Shown here: positions 1-11,658 of the stretch, piece after piece
Layout: each line of letters starts with the position of its first letter
Numbering within the stretch: the stretch's first letter is position 1
NCBI GenBank assembly: GCA_949128115.1
Contig: OX421966.1
Location: forward strand, 51,271,416 to 51,335,415
Source: Anaspis maculata
Taxonomy: Eukaryota; Arthropoda; Insecta; Coleoptera; Scraptiidae
DNA length: 64,000 nt
Direction: 5' to 3'
Made by a program: the position numbers and the translations under genes
Notes under the pieces: generated by a model
Database searches by the model: none
Seen by the model: only the letters and a program-made list of their open reading frames with translations
Told to the model about the DNA's origin: nothing

Positions 1-1112
1 GGCGTCATGTCGCCATCATCAACAAGAAGTGCATCAGCGTGGTTTTTGCCGAATATCTTGATTTTGAGCCATCTGACAGCAAAAGATGTATGAAGTCATT
101 TTGAGATCAATGAAATTTCCTACGGAATAGTTTTTAAATGACCTTTCTGCGACCTATGGTTTTTGAGATAGAGCTGCTGGAAGCGAGAGGCATTGTCGTA
201 AAAGCTCCATGGCCACTTGACTCGAAAAACTAAAATGTCGATGTGACAAAAAAATTTAAAAATGAGATTTCTCGAGAATCCTTTATGCTATAGTTGCGAT
301 GATGGTCTCAAACTCTTTCTCTTGAACCGTTGATTACGAATATAGAAAAGTCAAAAACGTCACATTGTACATTATATAGGGTGTACTGGGGGAATCAAAT
401 CAGATCAGAGAAATTTTACATATTTCTTCGATTTAGCCTATATGCGACACTCTAAGCACCTAACACGAGTCCAATATCAATATGAATTTGCTCTGTAAGC
501 TTCACTTAATACACTAAAGAAGTGGTCAGCTCACAGCTTTACTGTAAAATGTTTTGAAGGCCCCCTGAAATCATCAAAATATCAAAAATTCACAGTACCA
601 AGGAATATATATAACAGTATATTATATACCAAGAGACCAAAGTGAATTTTCAATTTGGGGATTTGGACCCAAAGGGCCCTCGAGCAACAAACTTCACCCA
701 AGGGATCAAAAATTCACTTTGGTTCCCACCCTGTATATGTACAATGTGACGTTTTTGACTTTTCAATATTCGTAATCTACGGTTCAAGAGGAAGAGTTTA
801 TGACCATCACCGCAACTATAGCATGAAGGATTCTTGAATAATCTTGATTTGAATTTTTTTTTGTCACATCGACATTTTAGTTTTTTGAGTCAAGTGGCCA
901 TGGGCCTTTCACGACAATGACTCTCGCTTCCAGAAGCTCTATCTCAAAGACCATAGGTCGCAGAAAATTGATTGAAAAACCAAACTGTAGGGAATTTTAT
1001 AGGCTTCAAAATGACTCCTTACATCTTTTGCTGTCGGATGACCCAAAATTAAGATATTCGGCAAAAACCACGCTGGTGCACTTCTTGTTGATGATGGCGA
1101 CATGACGCCGAC
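1..1112. repeat. Large foldback (inverted-repeat) element, left edge cut by window
   Basis: Bases 1-383 and 728-1112 are inverted copies of one another. The right arm ends in a sequence complementary to bases 1-17, and the inner arm ends share the string ACATTGTAC next to a GGGTG/CACCC motif. The 340-base loop holds a smaller hairpin (about 636-651 with 709-728). Small ORFs inside it (655-837, 917-1105) show no protein family and are probably chance. The left terminus and any TSD lie outside the window. It sits in the transporter intron downstream of the exon ending at 1241. This looks like a non-autonomous foldback or MITE-type repeat; no transposase is present. Confidence 0.75.
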
Positions 1113-1240
1113 ATTTCCGAAAGGGGGGAAACTAGTATGTCAAAACCCAAGCTTCACAGATCGTTTCAAGCAAGTTTCCAGCCAGGAAACAATTATTTCC
1201 TTATTGTTTTTCCTGGCGCCTGGGCTATAGTGCTACTCAC

Positions 1241-1789
1241 CATCTCCGAATAACCGGTTACTTTTTTGGTCATCAGCTGTCTCCAAAAAAAACCTGGGAT
1301 CTGCCCCAACACGTTGAAGATCCCCACAATCGTCCCGGCATAGTTTGGTGCAATATCCAAGGTGATCAGCTGCGTCGTGCTCACAAAACCGAATATGAAA
1401 AGTGCCAGCGTCGAGTTCAGCATCACGGTGAACTTCAACAGGTCTTTTCTTAAATAATAATTGGGAACGTTGAGCGCCATGCCTAACAGGCCGATCATGC
1501 CGCCGAGTTTGTATACTTCCACCAAGGTCATGACATCTTGCTCGATCAAATTGAAGGCCACCAAACTGAAGAGCCACATTAGAACAGTCGTATAGATCTT
1601 TGGCATGGAGAGGATGACTGCCTGATTGATTTGATTCTTGTCGTCTCCCGCCCGCATAGTGTCAGTGGCTTGGTCCATGGATAGTTTTGTGAAGATAGCC
1701 CAGGTGTAGACGAATGCTATATGCATGATTGCTGCCGACCAGAAGGATGACGAATGGAGCATCTGTTTCCACGGGACCCTTGATTTATG
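1241..1789 (-). CDS. SLC17-like transporter, C-terminal-half exon
   Basis: This is an internal exon of 549 bases (183 codons) of a major facilitator protein of the SLC17 group (sialin, vesicular glutamate and sodium-phosphate cotransporter relatives), multipass membrane transporters of organic anions or phosphate. It is bounded by an acceptor (tttcag, ending at 1790) and a donor (GAGATG/gtgagt at 1240), both phase 0. The reading frame runs on to 1193, but that tail is intron read-through. Family hallmarks are VPWKQML followed by a hydrophobic helix (about residues 5-35), several further membrane segments, and a DIAPNYAGTIVGIFNVLGQ block resembling the conserved DIAP.yAG...gi.N..g.lpG segment of SLC17 proteins. 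A 64-base intron separates it from the exon at 1854-2060. The gene must continue left of 1241 because the last helices and a stop codon are missing. The substrate cannot be inferred. Confidence 0.85.
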
Positions 1790-1853
1790 CTGAAATTGGA
1801 AATTTGCGAAAGTTAGTGTCGTCGCGGACGTCTTTCTTACCAAAAACACCTAC

Positions 1854-2060
1854 TCGTCTTTTGTACTGATACACCTCGTCTGCTAGCGACGACAATATAA
1901 AACTAGCTTCTTTCTTGTTCATTCCGTTGTGTCGCGATGGATCGTTGTGCAACACCACGACCCAAGGGATCAACCAAATGATGCTTAAAGTCGCAGTAGA
2001 GTAGAAGATAGGATGCCAATCCATGGCGGTGATCGCCCAAGTAGTGAGAAAAGTCGATAT
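1854..2060 (-). CDS. SLC17-like transporter, central exon
   Basis: This 207-base exon (69 codons) begins after an acceptor (cttgtag at 2061) and ends at CGA before gtaggt (1853). It is phase 0 at both sides. It encodes a membrane segment followed by DWHPIFY and an aliphatic helix leading into a D-P-S-x-H loop. This is the W..vFYi.g..g..w...w......P..hp.is..E pattern seen after TM5-6 in SLC17 proteins. A second possible donor 18 bases further on (TTTTTG/gtaaga) would create a stop on joining to the next exon, so the first donor is preferred. Joined to 29703-30041 it restores a continuous family-like segment across the 27.6-kb intron. Confidence 0.85.
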
Positions 2061-2545
2061 CTACAAGAACTATTCCAGTTACTTATTGCTAGATATACGA
2101 TACATACTCATAGTACTAACGAAGAAAAATATATACTAACGCACACAATATGGGAACACTTAACACTTTTTTAAAGTTCCTTTCCCGACGAACGGATCGG
2201 CAGATTCCATCAGAAGTTCTCAGGAACCAAACAGGAGAGGTAAGTTCTCAAAGTTGCAAATTTGTGAGTCTCTGCATCACAGAGTGGCATGGCTTAGAAT
2301 GCACTCATGTGCCAAAATCGACTTTCCAATTTCTCTCGTTAAATTTTTGAGATGGCTCATAGACACTAAGTTCTAACACGTTTCGATAGGTTTGAATGAT
2401 TGATTTCAACTCCTTGTAGTCCTTGTTTAGGTAGAAAGATATTTTTATTTGTGCTTTATATACATCAGAGGTATTCACATACGCCAACAATAATATAATG
2501 TATATTATATACAATAATGTACAAAAAAGTGACACAAAATACTAA

Positions 2546-3345
2546 TAGTCCAGGAATTTTAGCTGTTTAAATCGCAAATAGCGAAAAAAAATGATAACTA
2601 GCCGGATTTTTGTATATAAGCTCAGTTAAGCATGTAGTTCAACATAGTAAAAGTCCTCAAGAATCCGGTGTGAGCTTCGGCCGTTGTGGCCTCGAGAAGA
2701 ACTTGAGGGTCAGTTCTTCGCGTATATCATCTCATGAACAATAGCACTTGAGAAAAAAGCTCTTGGGAAGAAATTGTTGAAAATTTTATTGTCTACAAGA
2801 AAGGTCCTTACATATTTCATTGTCAGTCATCTCCTTCTTCGTCAAAACACAAGAAAATAAAAATAGTCCAGATGCTCGATGCTGAAGACTGGTATGGACT
2901 ATGGACCTTGAGTTTTATGATGGCAAGGTGTCACTTGGTAGAGGTGTTGTTCGATCCATTCTCTTTTGATTGAAACTCAATGACATCAATACCAACTATG
3001 CCGGCGGCATATACAGGGTGACATAAAAATAAAAAGTTAAACAAATGTACCTCAAGAACCAAAATAGGTGAAGACATGTAAATCGCCAAAAATATTTCTC
3101 ATTCCATGCCCATGAAGTCGTCGTGAACTTGAATCAAATATGTTGAGCCGTTTCTGAAATATCTTCAGAAGACTGAAGTCGTTACGAAAAAAAAAATAGT
3201 TTTCCGTATATCAGTAATTCTTCAGATCTTGAATCGAAACTTGGTGTTTTGAATCGAAACAATGATAAATTACATTTCAAATGAAATTACAGTGAAAAGC
3301 CCTCTCTAGGCCAACTAATTTTATGATGATGGCCTACTAATTCTA
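2546..3345. mobile_element. Half copy of a TA-flanked foldback element
   Basis: It starts with TAGTCCAGGAATTTTAG and follows the left arm of the complete element at 57255-58695 for about 800 bases, including the CATGTAGTTCAACATAG block, the TTCGGCCGTTGTGGCCTCGA block and the final AGGCCAACTA. The mirror-image arm is absent or too degraded to recognise. An almost-TACAGGGTG motif lies internally at about 3013. No coding capacity. The terminal TA suggests a Tc1/mariner-type target site. Confidence 0.7.
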
Positions 3346-4100
3346 CTAATTCACTTTTTCATGTCTACGAGAAATCATTTTTGGTACCTTTTTTTAAAAA
3401 ATAAAAAATTCATATTTGGCATGCGACTTCTTTGAGGAAAGATGCATTGTCGATGCTATCTGGTTTTTGAATTTTCAAAAATCAAAATTGAAAATTTTCA
3501 AATTTTTTTGTAAATTTTCAAAATTTGATAGCAATGCCCAAACATTTTCTTTTTGGAAGAGTTTCTACTTGACGAGAAAAATACAATAAAATCGATTACC
3601 GTCAACATTTTTTTTAGTCGTATCAGAAACCCCTCAAGGTAATAGGTGTGGTTTTTTATAATAGGCCTTCAATCAAATGCTTTGCTCAAGTAAATTCGTT
3701 TTTGTTAATTTGTCACCATCTAGGGGAAAATGTCTGAATATTTGGCAAAAAATTTTCAACTGATATTTGTTCGTCCATATGCACATTGTTTGAATGACGG
3801 GCTTTAAATAACATTTTTACTCAGTCAGCAATGGGTGTGCTTTCGTCAAAGTGACAACTTTCAAATTCGTTCAAATTGTAAATTATAGGCGGGCGGTTTT
3901 CCAAATGTACATCCTCGTGTACATCCTTGTCTCGAGTATTTAATATTTTTATTATTATTTTCTCGTCTATATGTCGGACGATGGCCCCTGCAAGAAAAAC
4001 ACCGTCACATAACGTAGCTGATTCGACGACGCACTCGACGCAGTCATTTTGTACAGACGTATACAGGTGACTAAACCGACATAGATCTCCAGTTTAAAGT
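3346..4100. other. Non-coding intronic sequence, no recognised feature
   Basis: AT-rich sequence with many A and T runs. No ORF with family resemblance and no clear tandem repeat. It may include a degraded second arm of the preceding foldback element. Confidence 0.5.
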
Positions 4101-4304
4101 TACAGGGTGATTTATGTATTTTGGTCGAAACCTTAATGAACCTTATCTTTGGAACGCAGAACGGATAAGTGCAATCGAATGAAATTGGTAAGTATGTTCT
4201 AGCAACGACCCTTGATTCACTGCCTTATCGACCAATCCAAAAACTCCCTAGTCGGGTTGAGAAAATTATGTCCCTCAAATTTTTGTGGGAAAAATCACCT
4301 GTAT
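4101..4304. repeat. Short TIR element (about 200 bp) with TACAGGGTGATTT termini
   Basis: The left end TACAGGGTGATTTA and the right end complementary to TACAGGTGATTTTT form imperfect terminal inverted repeats. No ORF. The TACAGGGTG start recurs at 26131 and near 3013, 35870 and 42240, so it appears to be a common MITE terminus in this genome. Confidence 0.5.
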
Positions 4305-5199
4305 AATTTTTTCTACAAAAGTCGTTACCATACAATACAATACCATACAACAGTTAGTCGCTCAATGTTCTGAAACTACATGGAAATGCTTCAAATTCCG
4401 CAAATAAAATTACATGGCGCAATAAACATGAACGTATGTTTATTTAATAGTTTATGATGGTACGCCCCCCCCCTCACCCTTGACATTTACTTCGTTTGGC
4501 CTGTGAAGGTCTTAACCCTTCGTTGTGCCCGTCATTGTTCATGAGGGAGAAGACCCGAGGGGAAAGAAGGTGGAGTTCAATGAAACACGCTTATTGCACA
4601 GAAAGTTACATTTACACAAAGCAAAACTAGTGCAAAATCATTCTTTTATGGTTCATTTTGCTAAACACCTAACATGTGACCGACAAAATGGACAAAATAA
4701 ACGAAAACAATAGAAATAATTGGAGAAAACAACAAACAAAATATGTCAAACTGTCAAGTCAAAGAAAACGGGGAGTAACGGATTCGGAAAAAGAGGCACT
4801 CAGTGGAAGAACCCGGCAAAGAAACCCCTGAGTATCGCCCGAAGAAGAGAACTCTCAAATATGTTGTGACTAGTGACATAAACTCACCGATATTTTTTGT
4901 ATTATTGACAAGCAAAATCAAGCAAAATTAGTAAATTCACACAAACCCTTAAGGTACAAAAACCGAAGACACTTTAGTGGACAGGGCACTTAACAACACA
5001 CTACAACACAACTACAAAATAATACAGAATGGTGGTGTTGGATATTTGCGTATCTCGTGTCCGAGGACTCAGCAAGAAAGCCTAACCCACAAAAGGTGAC
5101 ATGTGCCTCGTTACATGAGTTACGACGTGAGTCGCAAGCGACTAAGTTGCAACCAATCAACCATTTCCGCTATGGCTGACCTGGCCCCTTCCCTGACAG
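4305..5199. other. Non-coding sequence upstream of the RLE retrotransposon
   Basis: A 62-codon ORF at 4525-4713 has no recognised family. The stretch 4700-5200 could hold degraded 5' sequence of the downstream non-LTR element, but I see no endonuclease, gag-like or N-terminal zinc-finger motif in it. Confidence 0.4.
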
Positions 5200-7735
5200 G
5201 TAATATCAACTCATTTCAGAACAAACAAAGCAAGAAGAAGAATGAACATAGAAGCCAAATTATCTGATGGTGACAGTCGTGGGGCTTCAAGACTCTTGAC
5301 TTCCGAAGACACTCTTGCTCCAGACGACAAAACAACAATAACTGGTCTTCTTGAGAAACATCCTTCTCACCCTTATCCAGCTTTCTATCCCGAGGCTCCT
5401 GAAATTTCAGTATTTCCTGTCATAACTGACAAGGAAATGACAAGAGCCATAAACTCATTTCCACCTGGATCAGCTGGTGATTTGGATGGATTGAGGCCAC
5501 AAATTTTGAAGGACTTGATCACCAAAAATACTGGAGATGCAGGTGCAAAACTTATGAATGAAATCATCAATTTCGCTACGTACATTTCGGAAGGTAAAGT
5601 TGCTGAAGCAATCCGTCCTCTTTTCTTCGGAGGCTCCCTGACTGCTCTCAAGAAAAAAGATGGTGGGATTCGCCCAATAGCAGTGGGAAATGTTTGGCGA
5701 AGGATTACGGCTAAAATTATTGCTTTTCGAATGTCTCAGACACTGGTCGAACAACTGAGTTCCCACCAGCTTGGAGTAGGTGTAAAAGGTGGTGCCGAGG
5801 CTGACGCTCATGCAGCCCGCACATATTTCAATAGTGACCATGCTTCACCAAAAGTATTTCTGAAATTAGACTTTCGTAATGCCTTCAACGAAATTAGAAG
5901 AGATTCAATCCTCCAGGAAATTAAGCTATCATTCCCTGAATTCTTCCCTTTCGTTCAACAATCCTACGGGCTTCCATCTGATTTACATTTTCATCATCGC
6001 ATCATTCAGTCTCAATGTGGAATCCAACAAGGCGATCCCCTTGGTCCGGCCCTGTTCTCTTTAACAGTCAATAAAATAGTCAAGTCTCTGAACTCGGAGC
6101 TTAAGATCTGGTATTTGGACGATTGCACTATTGCCAATGACGCAACAACGGTTCTAACTGATTTGAGAAAAGTATCAGTGGCTGCAGAAAATTTAGGTCT
6201 CCGATTAAATGCATCCAAATGCGAGATCACTTTCCTCAATGGTGAACATAATAAGAGTTCAACCAACTATTCTTGATGATTTCAAGATTATTTTTCCTGA
6301 AATCACAATCATGAAATCAGAACATGCATGTCTGCTTGGAGCACCACTTACAAATGAAGCCATCACGGTAGTAATCGGAAGAAAAATTGAACAACTTGGA
6401 CTGTTAACATCAAGACTAGATTGGATTTCATCACATTCTGCTTATTTTCTGCTAAAAATTTCATTATCAATCCCACGCCTTATCTACTTTCTCAGATGCT
6501 CCCCTTCATGGCGAAAATTGGAATCTTTGCGACTTTACGATCAAAATTTGAAATCAGTTATGGAAAACATTCTAAATTGTGAATTCTCTCCTGAGACTTG
6601 GATTCAACCATCACTTCCAATTAAAATGGGCGGAATAGGAATCCGGCACGCGGTTGAGTCAGCATTAACAAGTTTCCTCGCATCATACCACAGCAGCCTG
6701 GACCTTATGCTCTCCCTACTTCCATCTGGTATGGTGCAGGCGGATTTATTGGCGGAGGAGGCGTTCAATCTCTGGAATGACAACCACATGTTGATGCCAC
6801 CTCCATGTGATTTCAAGTCTCAGTCAAAATGGGAACAAATTACATTTCGCAAAAATTTAGAGACGTTGATTCATAACGCGGCTTCTGAACATGACCAGTC
6901 ACGACTCCTTTCAAGTTCCCAACCACACACCGGTGATTGGCTCAATGCCCTCCCATCCACACCGCTTGAAACACACCTTCCAAATAATAAAAATACTGTT
7001 TATTGCCTTGAAGTTGAAACTTATCGACATAAATGAATCCTTCAGAATTGCCGTTGCACTTCGCTTGGGCTGCGATATCTGTTACCCCCATCGCTGTCCA
7101 TGCGGAGTGCAAATCAATTCTAAGGGACTTCATGGCCTATCGTGCAAGTTCAGTGCTGGTCGCCGCTCACGACATGCCGAAGCAAACGACATCATAAATC
7201 GCGCCTTACGATCGGCTGAAATCCCGGCGATCAGGGAACCTTTGGGTTGCTCTCGGGATGACGGAAAGAAACCTGACGGCTTGACGTTGATTCCATGGAA
7301 GAAAGGAAAATGTATGATATGGGACTACACTTGTGCTGATACGTTCGCGCCTTCCTATATTCACCACAGCTCAACAAACCCGGGTTATGCTGCTAATTCG
7401 GCCGAATCTAGAAAGAAGAACAAATACAAAAACCTCGAGGATCGATTTATTTTTATCCCTGTCGGACAAGAAACAACTGGAGTTTGGGGAAATGAGACAC
7501 TCAATGTTTTAAACACAATTGGGCACAAAATCATCGATGCCACCAGTGAGAGGAGAGCCTCATACTTCCTCTTCCAGAGGCTGAGTGTCGCTCTACAGCG
7601 CAGCAATGTTGCGTCCATCCTAGGAACTCTACCGCCAGGAAGAGACCTTGGCGAAATTTTTTATTTATAAATTATATAATGTACTTCTTTATTCAGGTCT
7701 ATTGAAAATATATTACATTGTTGAAAAAAAAAAGC
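5200..7735 (+). mobile_element. 5'-truncated RLE-type non-LTR retrotransposon
   Basis: A fragment on the plus strand carries the reverse transcriptase and C-terminal endonuclease regions described in the next entry. The 3' end is marked by a short AT-rich UTR after the stop at 7670 and an A-rich run at about 7724-7733. No sequence for the expected N-terminal DNA-binding region is seen, so it is probably 5'-truncated. Having an RLE (restriction-like endonuclease) rather than an APE domain places it with the R2-like site-specific lineages; the sequence style recalls the Utopia-type group, which I cannot confirm without a tree. Confidence 0.75.
5242..7670 (+). pseudogene. Reverse transcriptase plus restriction-like endonuclease, two frameshifts
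   Basis: The coding sequence is spread over three frames: 5242 to about 6260, about 6250-7000, and about 7000-7670. The first part has RT motif A (KLDFRNAF, residues 208-215), motif B (QQGDPLGPALF, about 262-272) and the catalytic YLDD (291-294). It is preceded by SAGDLDGL and GGIRPIAVG, typical of this RT group. The last part has a CxC...H...C zinc-binding cluster (CPCG, HGLSC, then RRSRH) followed by KKPDG...IWDYTC, matching the PD-(D/E)XK core of the restriction-like endonuclease used to nick the insertion site. The frame changes fall near 6250 and 7000 and would stop translation, so this copy is dead unless the changes are assembly errors. It lies in the transporter intron, antisense to that gene. 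Confidence 0.85.
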
Positions 7736-8284
7736 AAAATCAATTAACATGACACCCCAACAAAAGTACCCTACAACCTGCTCGAACGGTAGAACGCAAT
7801 GACACATGTGCAAGAACAAATATTGAAAACGGTCAAGTTAGGTTGTGCGGAAGCGGGTGTTGACACGAAATACGACTTTCACGGTTTTCAGAAAAATGTT
7901 AATAAGCACATCAGGGCCCTTGCATACACAAGCATCATAGCAAAAGCTCAGTGAGTATTATTCATAAAATGACAAGAAGAATTATTGGGAGTCACAATAG
8001 AAGGAAAACGGAACCTTTGACACAAAAATTATAACACATCAAGTACATCAATGACATGACAAATGAAATCTTCTTTCGTTGTTGAAAAAACCTGGTTTCC
8101 CACAAGTTGTTAGGTATACAGGTTGTCGCTATGATTGATGCGCTCCGCGCTCATTGATGTATCCTAGTAATCACCCCACTCCAATACATATATATATATA
8201 TATATATAATCGTAACCTCTTTTACCCATCTGGGTGTCGAGGTGTCGAACGCACCGAGCCGCACTATGGATTCCAATACATATA
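7736..8284. other. Spacer with (TA)n microsatellite
   Basis: No gene is seen. A TA run at about 8188-8209 is followed by a phrase resembling that around it (CCAATACATATA near 8183 and 8274), giving a partial direct repeat. The (AT)-rich tract continues into 8280-8330, where the minus-strand non-LTR element seems to end. Confidence 0.5.
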
Positions 8285-8738
8285 CATATATATAATATAA
8301 TAATATATAATAATTTATTTACAACGTATGTTACATGATATTAACATAATAGATGACTCTGGTAAATGGTATAATATTAACACAATTGTAAATAAATTGG
8401 GGTAAGCGCTAAGTCAAGGACTTGTGCGCGGTTTTTAGACTTAACAATTACCTCTAATAATGTTCTGATGGAATGCTGAGGTCGTCCCCTTCAGAGTCGC
8501 ATAAAGCGGAGCTTGTTTTTGCCTCTCTAACAAGGACTTCCCACCAACAAACAGAACAAAAGCGAAACAGAAGGACACTGGTTCCTCAGTGATACCCAAG
8601 AGAACTGAGAAACAAATCGAAAAACCCAAATGAAAAAAATATAAAAAAATTAAAGGAGAAGAATATAAAAGTGTAGCTGAAGATGTTAGTTCCATTATAA
8701 GATTGGTGGTAGATCAATGATTTTAAATAGGTAGTTAT

Positions 8739-9846
8739 TTATGTGATATTCCATACTGTATTATAGTATATGTTTTTGATGTCTACAAAACTATGTATTT
8801 CCAAACGATTTCTGCTTTTGATCCATTTCTTAACTTTGTTTTTGAACAAGTGAATCGAATTTAGGGTTGTAATATCTGTTGGCAAGCGGTTGTAAATTTT
8901 TGGAGCAAGAAAATGATAGCTTCTTTGTGTCAAAGTCTTGTTGGTTTTAGGTATTCTTTTGAGGTCTTTATTACGCGTGTTGTGTGAATGATGTGTACTG
9001 ATAGAATCTGATTTGTGCGTGTGATATCTAATAATGATGGAATAGCAGAGTTGTTGTCGGATGTCAAAAATATCTGTCTCTTCGTAGAGATTTTGAGAGG
9101 GGTAGGTAAGTTCTTTCTGATATATAATTTTCAAAATTCTTTTTTGTACTTTTTCTAGCTGATTCAGGTATTTATTTGTTGCACCCCCCCATGCAGTTAT
9201 GCAGTAAATTATATGAGGCTGGACCAACCCATGATAAAGCATGCGGAGTTGTTTAATGTCAAATATGTGTCTAAGATATTTGAATTTATGCAGAATAGAC
9301 CTGATCTTTTTTGTTACAAAGTGTATGTGCTTATCCCATCTCATATGTAGATCAATGTAGATGCCAAGGTATTTGATACTCGTCGACATTTTTATGGAAA
9401 CTTTTGTACATAGGCAGCAGTCCTCAAAACCTGATACCTCCAGCGTGTCAAACTGTGGCAATGTGGAGCTATATGATGAAAAAGGTATGAAGTGAGTCTT
9501 GCTGAAGTTAACAGTTGAAAGTTTGTCGCTAAAATAATGAAAGATCTTACTCATTTCTTTGGAAACTTGCAATTTCAAACCTCTCCAGTCATCATTTTCA
9601 AAAAAGATTGCCGTGTCATCAGCAAAACTCACCACATCTCCCCGAATCTTAAGAGAAAACAAGTCATTTACATAAATATTGAACAAAATAGGTCCCAGTA
9701 CGGTTCCTTGGGGTATTCCACATTTTACAGTTCTATCCTCACTCCTGCTATTACCCACCTCAACGCACTGATCCCTCCCAGACAGGTAATCTGCCATCAG
9801 TTTGTATGAATTTCCCCTAAATCCCACTTTATCCAAGATGCCTAAT
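8739..9846 (-). pseudogene. ORF2 part 3: RT fingers/palm end and C-terminal domain
   Basis: This is the last part of ORF2 of the CR1/L2-like element, downstream of the MITE insertion. It starts at GILDKVGF, contains RT motif B (GIPQGTVLGPILF), the catalytic box SFADDTAIF, the thumb region and a C-terminal segment with HSHNTRNKDL and RLPTDI, a layout common to CR1/L2-type proteins. It ends at a TAA on the minus strand. The interval itself is open throughout; ORF2 as a whole is broken by the insertions and by a frameshift near 11120. The 300 bases beyond the stop (8440-8738) are probably 3' UTR. Confidence 0.85.
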
Positions 9847-10154
9847 CAGTGGCGTATCTAGGGTAAATTGCGCCTAGGGCAAAACATGAAAATTGCGCCC
9901 CTGAATTAGAAACCCTGGGAAATGCGCCTCAGGCAGTTTTTCAGAATTCAGGTGAGCCAACGACATATAGGGCCCCCACGTGTGATCCGTTCACATGCAA
10001 AGTTGCTAGGCAACCAGGGCTGTCACTAGGCTCTCACCTAGGCAACATCACCTGATGAACTGTTCCCTGGTTCCGAAAATAGGGTCCCTGTTATAGGTTA
10101 TACCTAGATCAGATGAAAAAGTCGAAAGATTGCGCCCAATAGTTCAAATATCTA

Positions 10155-10620
10155 CATTATCCAGGGTGTCTCAAAACTCGCGCTCCAGAGAACACTGACA
10201 TGGTGCCGACGACAATAGGTTCCCAGGAAACGGAAGGAAAAAATGTATTGCTGCTTGCATAAAGGAGTCATGAGTCTTTTGAATCCACCAATCCCGTAGG
10301 GTCAATTCGAGGTAAATTTGCAAAATTTAACCCAGTTGCTAAGTTTCGAAAGTAATACCAACTACCTGTCATTTTGCAATAAATGTTTGGCACACTGTAA
10401 CTGTGATACTGCCAGATTTAGATACTTGAACCTAGCAACTTGAAATTGAAATAACATACCTCAAATGTAAAGGTCTGTGATTGGTTAACTTAACTTTGTC
10501 TTTTCTCGAATACCATTTGAGGTAGATTTTTTTCTTCGGTATTACACATCTGACTGCTATCTAGTTTTGCTTCATTTTCTCTGGAGCGTGAGTTTTGAGA
10601 CATCCTGTATATAATTATAT
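10155..10620. repeat. Inverted-repeat unit with GTCTCAAAACTC termini inside the hAT-like MITE
   Basis: TATCCAGGGTGTCTCAAAACTCGCGCTCCAGAG at the left is mirrored near 10575-10610. The same GAGACATCCTGTATA terminus occurs at about 49180. No ORF; probably a further MITE insertion. Confidence 0.55.
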
Positions 10621-10644
10621 GAAGTTCAAAGAACTTGATCTTTG

Positions 10645-10813
10645 CAGTGGCGTAACTAGGGGGGGGGGGTTCGGGGTCAAACCCCCCCCATTGGCCATCG
10701 AATTCCATGAAAAAATTTCAAATGCGACTCTTTTTTATTCGTTTTGCTCGCATATTCGCATATTTTTCAGTCGTGACCCCCCCCCCCATTGGACACTTCT
10801 AGTTACGCCACTG
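10645..10813. mobile_element. 169-bp hAT-like MITE nested in the larger MITE
   Basis: The ends are CAGTGGCGTAACTAG and its inverse CTAGTTACGCCACTG. The 8-bp flanks are GATCTTTG (10637-10644) and GGTCTTTG (10814-10821), differing at one base. The interior contains long G and C runs and a hairpin-forming CCCATTGG core. It is a short relative of the element that contains it, and the nesting shows it is the younger of the two. Confidence 0.85.
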
Positions 10814-10953
10814 GGTCTTTGATTCGTTTTTCCAATTTTTTTCTTCATTTTTCCACATTTCTATTTTTTCCTCTCATTTGCGCCCTAAGGATTAAAGTGC
10901 GCCCATGGCACGTGCCCCACTTGCCCCCCCGTAGATACGCCTCTGTGCCTAAT

Positions 10954-11462
10954 AACTGAGCGTGACTAACCGTATCAAAAGCCTTTGCTAGGTCTATAAA
11001 CACCGCCAAAGCTGCCTTTCCAGTATCAAGTGATTTGTGTATTTTTGTTGTTAGATATAAGACTGCATCCTCCGTCGATCGATTTGTTCTGAATCCGAAC
11101 TGTTTATCTGAGAGAATATTATTATACTATTAAAAAAACTATTCATTCGGTCCTTCAGTATTTTTTCATGGATCTTGGCAAAGTTGGTAATCAAAGAAAT
11201 TGGTCTATAGTTATTCACATTCAGTTTATCTCCATTCTTGAAGACTGGCCTTATAACGGTGGTTTTAAAGGTTTTGGGGAACACTCCTGTTTCGAATGAT
11301 TGATTAATGATATGAGTGAGTGGTTTCGCGATAAGATGTCCTATTCTTTTCAGAATTTCTGTTCCTATATTGTCATGACCTGGTGCTTTATGTCGTTTAA
11401 GTTCGTTGATTTTTTGCATTACCTCCTCGTGATTTGTCGGTGTCAAAAATATGGAGTTACAA
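10954..11462 (-). pseudogene. ORF2 part 2: N-terminal RT domain, one frameshift
   Basis: This is the RT segment between the LTR-element insertion and the MITE insertion. It has KAPGHDNI, PLTHIINQS, the VNNYRPISL box and, after a one-base frame change in an AT-run near 11120, LSDKQFGF and motif A FIDLAKAFDTVSH. The frameshift is independent evidence of decay, or an assembly error. The start joins exactly to 21969 once the LTR element and one ACAA copy are removed. Confidence 0.85.
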
Positions 11463-11646
11463 TGTAGTGACCTACTTATTAATAGTCGCGTGGAAGCGCA
11501 AGTTTGTGTCAGCACATTCTTCGACGGTCATTATTACCTATGCCTATTTAAGCTGTAACGTAGACTAGGAACGGACAATTAGAATAAACCTATGAAACAG
11601 AACACTTGTCCGTTATTCGTGCACCAGCCTAAAGGGCCTTACCACA
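11463..11646 (+). repeat. 5' LTR (184 bp)
   Basis: It begins TGTAG and ends CCACA and matches 21785-21968 throughout. An AATAAA-like signal (GAATAAACC) lies near 11581. Confidence 0.93.
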
Positions 11647-11658
11647 TGGCGACCGTGA
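11647..11658 (+). promoter_or_regulatory. Primer-binding site directly after the 5' LTR
   Basis: TGGCGACCGTGA follows the LTR with no gap. The TGG start pairs with a tRNA CCA end. The rest resembles the PBS that mdg1/412-type elements pair with tRNA-Arg; that assignment is from memory and unchecked. Confidence 0.7.

Larger units (their letters stand above)
9847..10945. mobile_element. hAT-like MITE in the RT gene, 8-bp TSD
   Basis: The left end CAGTGGCGTATCTAGGG and the right end complementary to CAGAGGCGTATCTACGGG form inverted termini of hAT type. The flanks carry an identical 8-bp duplication TGCCTAAT (9839-9846 and 10946-10953). Deleting the element with one TSD copy rejoins the RT codons for LLG and ILDKVGF in frame. 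It has no transposase. It carries two inner inverted-repeat units, at 10155-10620 and 10645-10813, and a hairpin segment near 9967-10097. Confidence 0.9.

Noticed and set aside
1193..1240. C-terminal end of the transporter at the stop codon 1193
   Set aside because: GAGATG/gtgagtag is a strong phase-0 donor at 1240, and the family needs further membrane helices, so the stop lies in an intron.
9537..9809. 90-codon plus-strand ORF
   Set aside because: Shadow of the reverse transcriptase coding region on the other strand.
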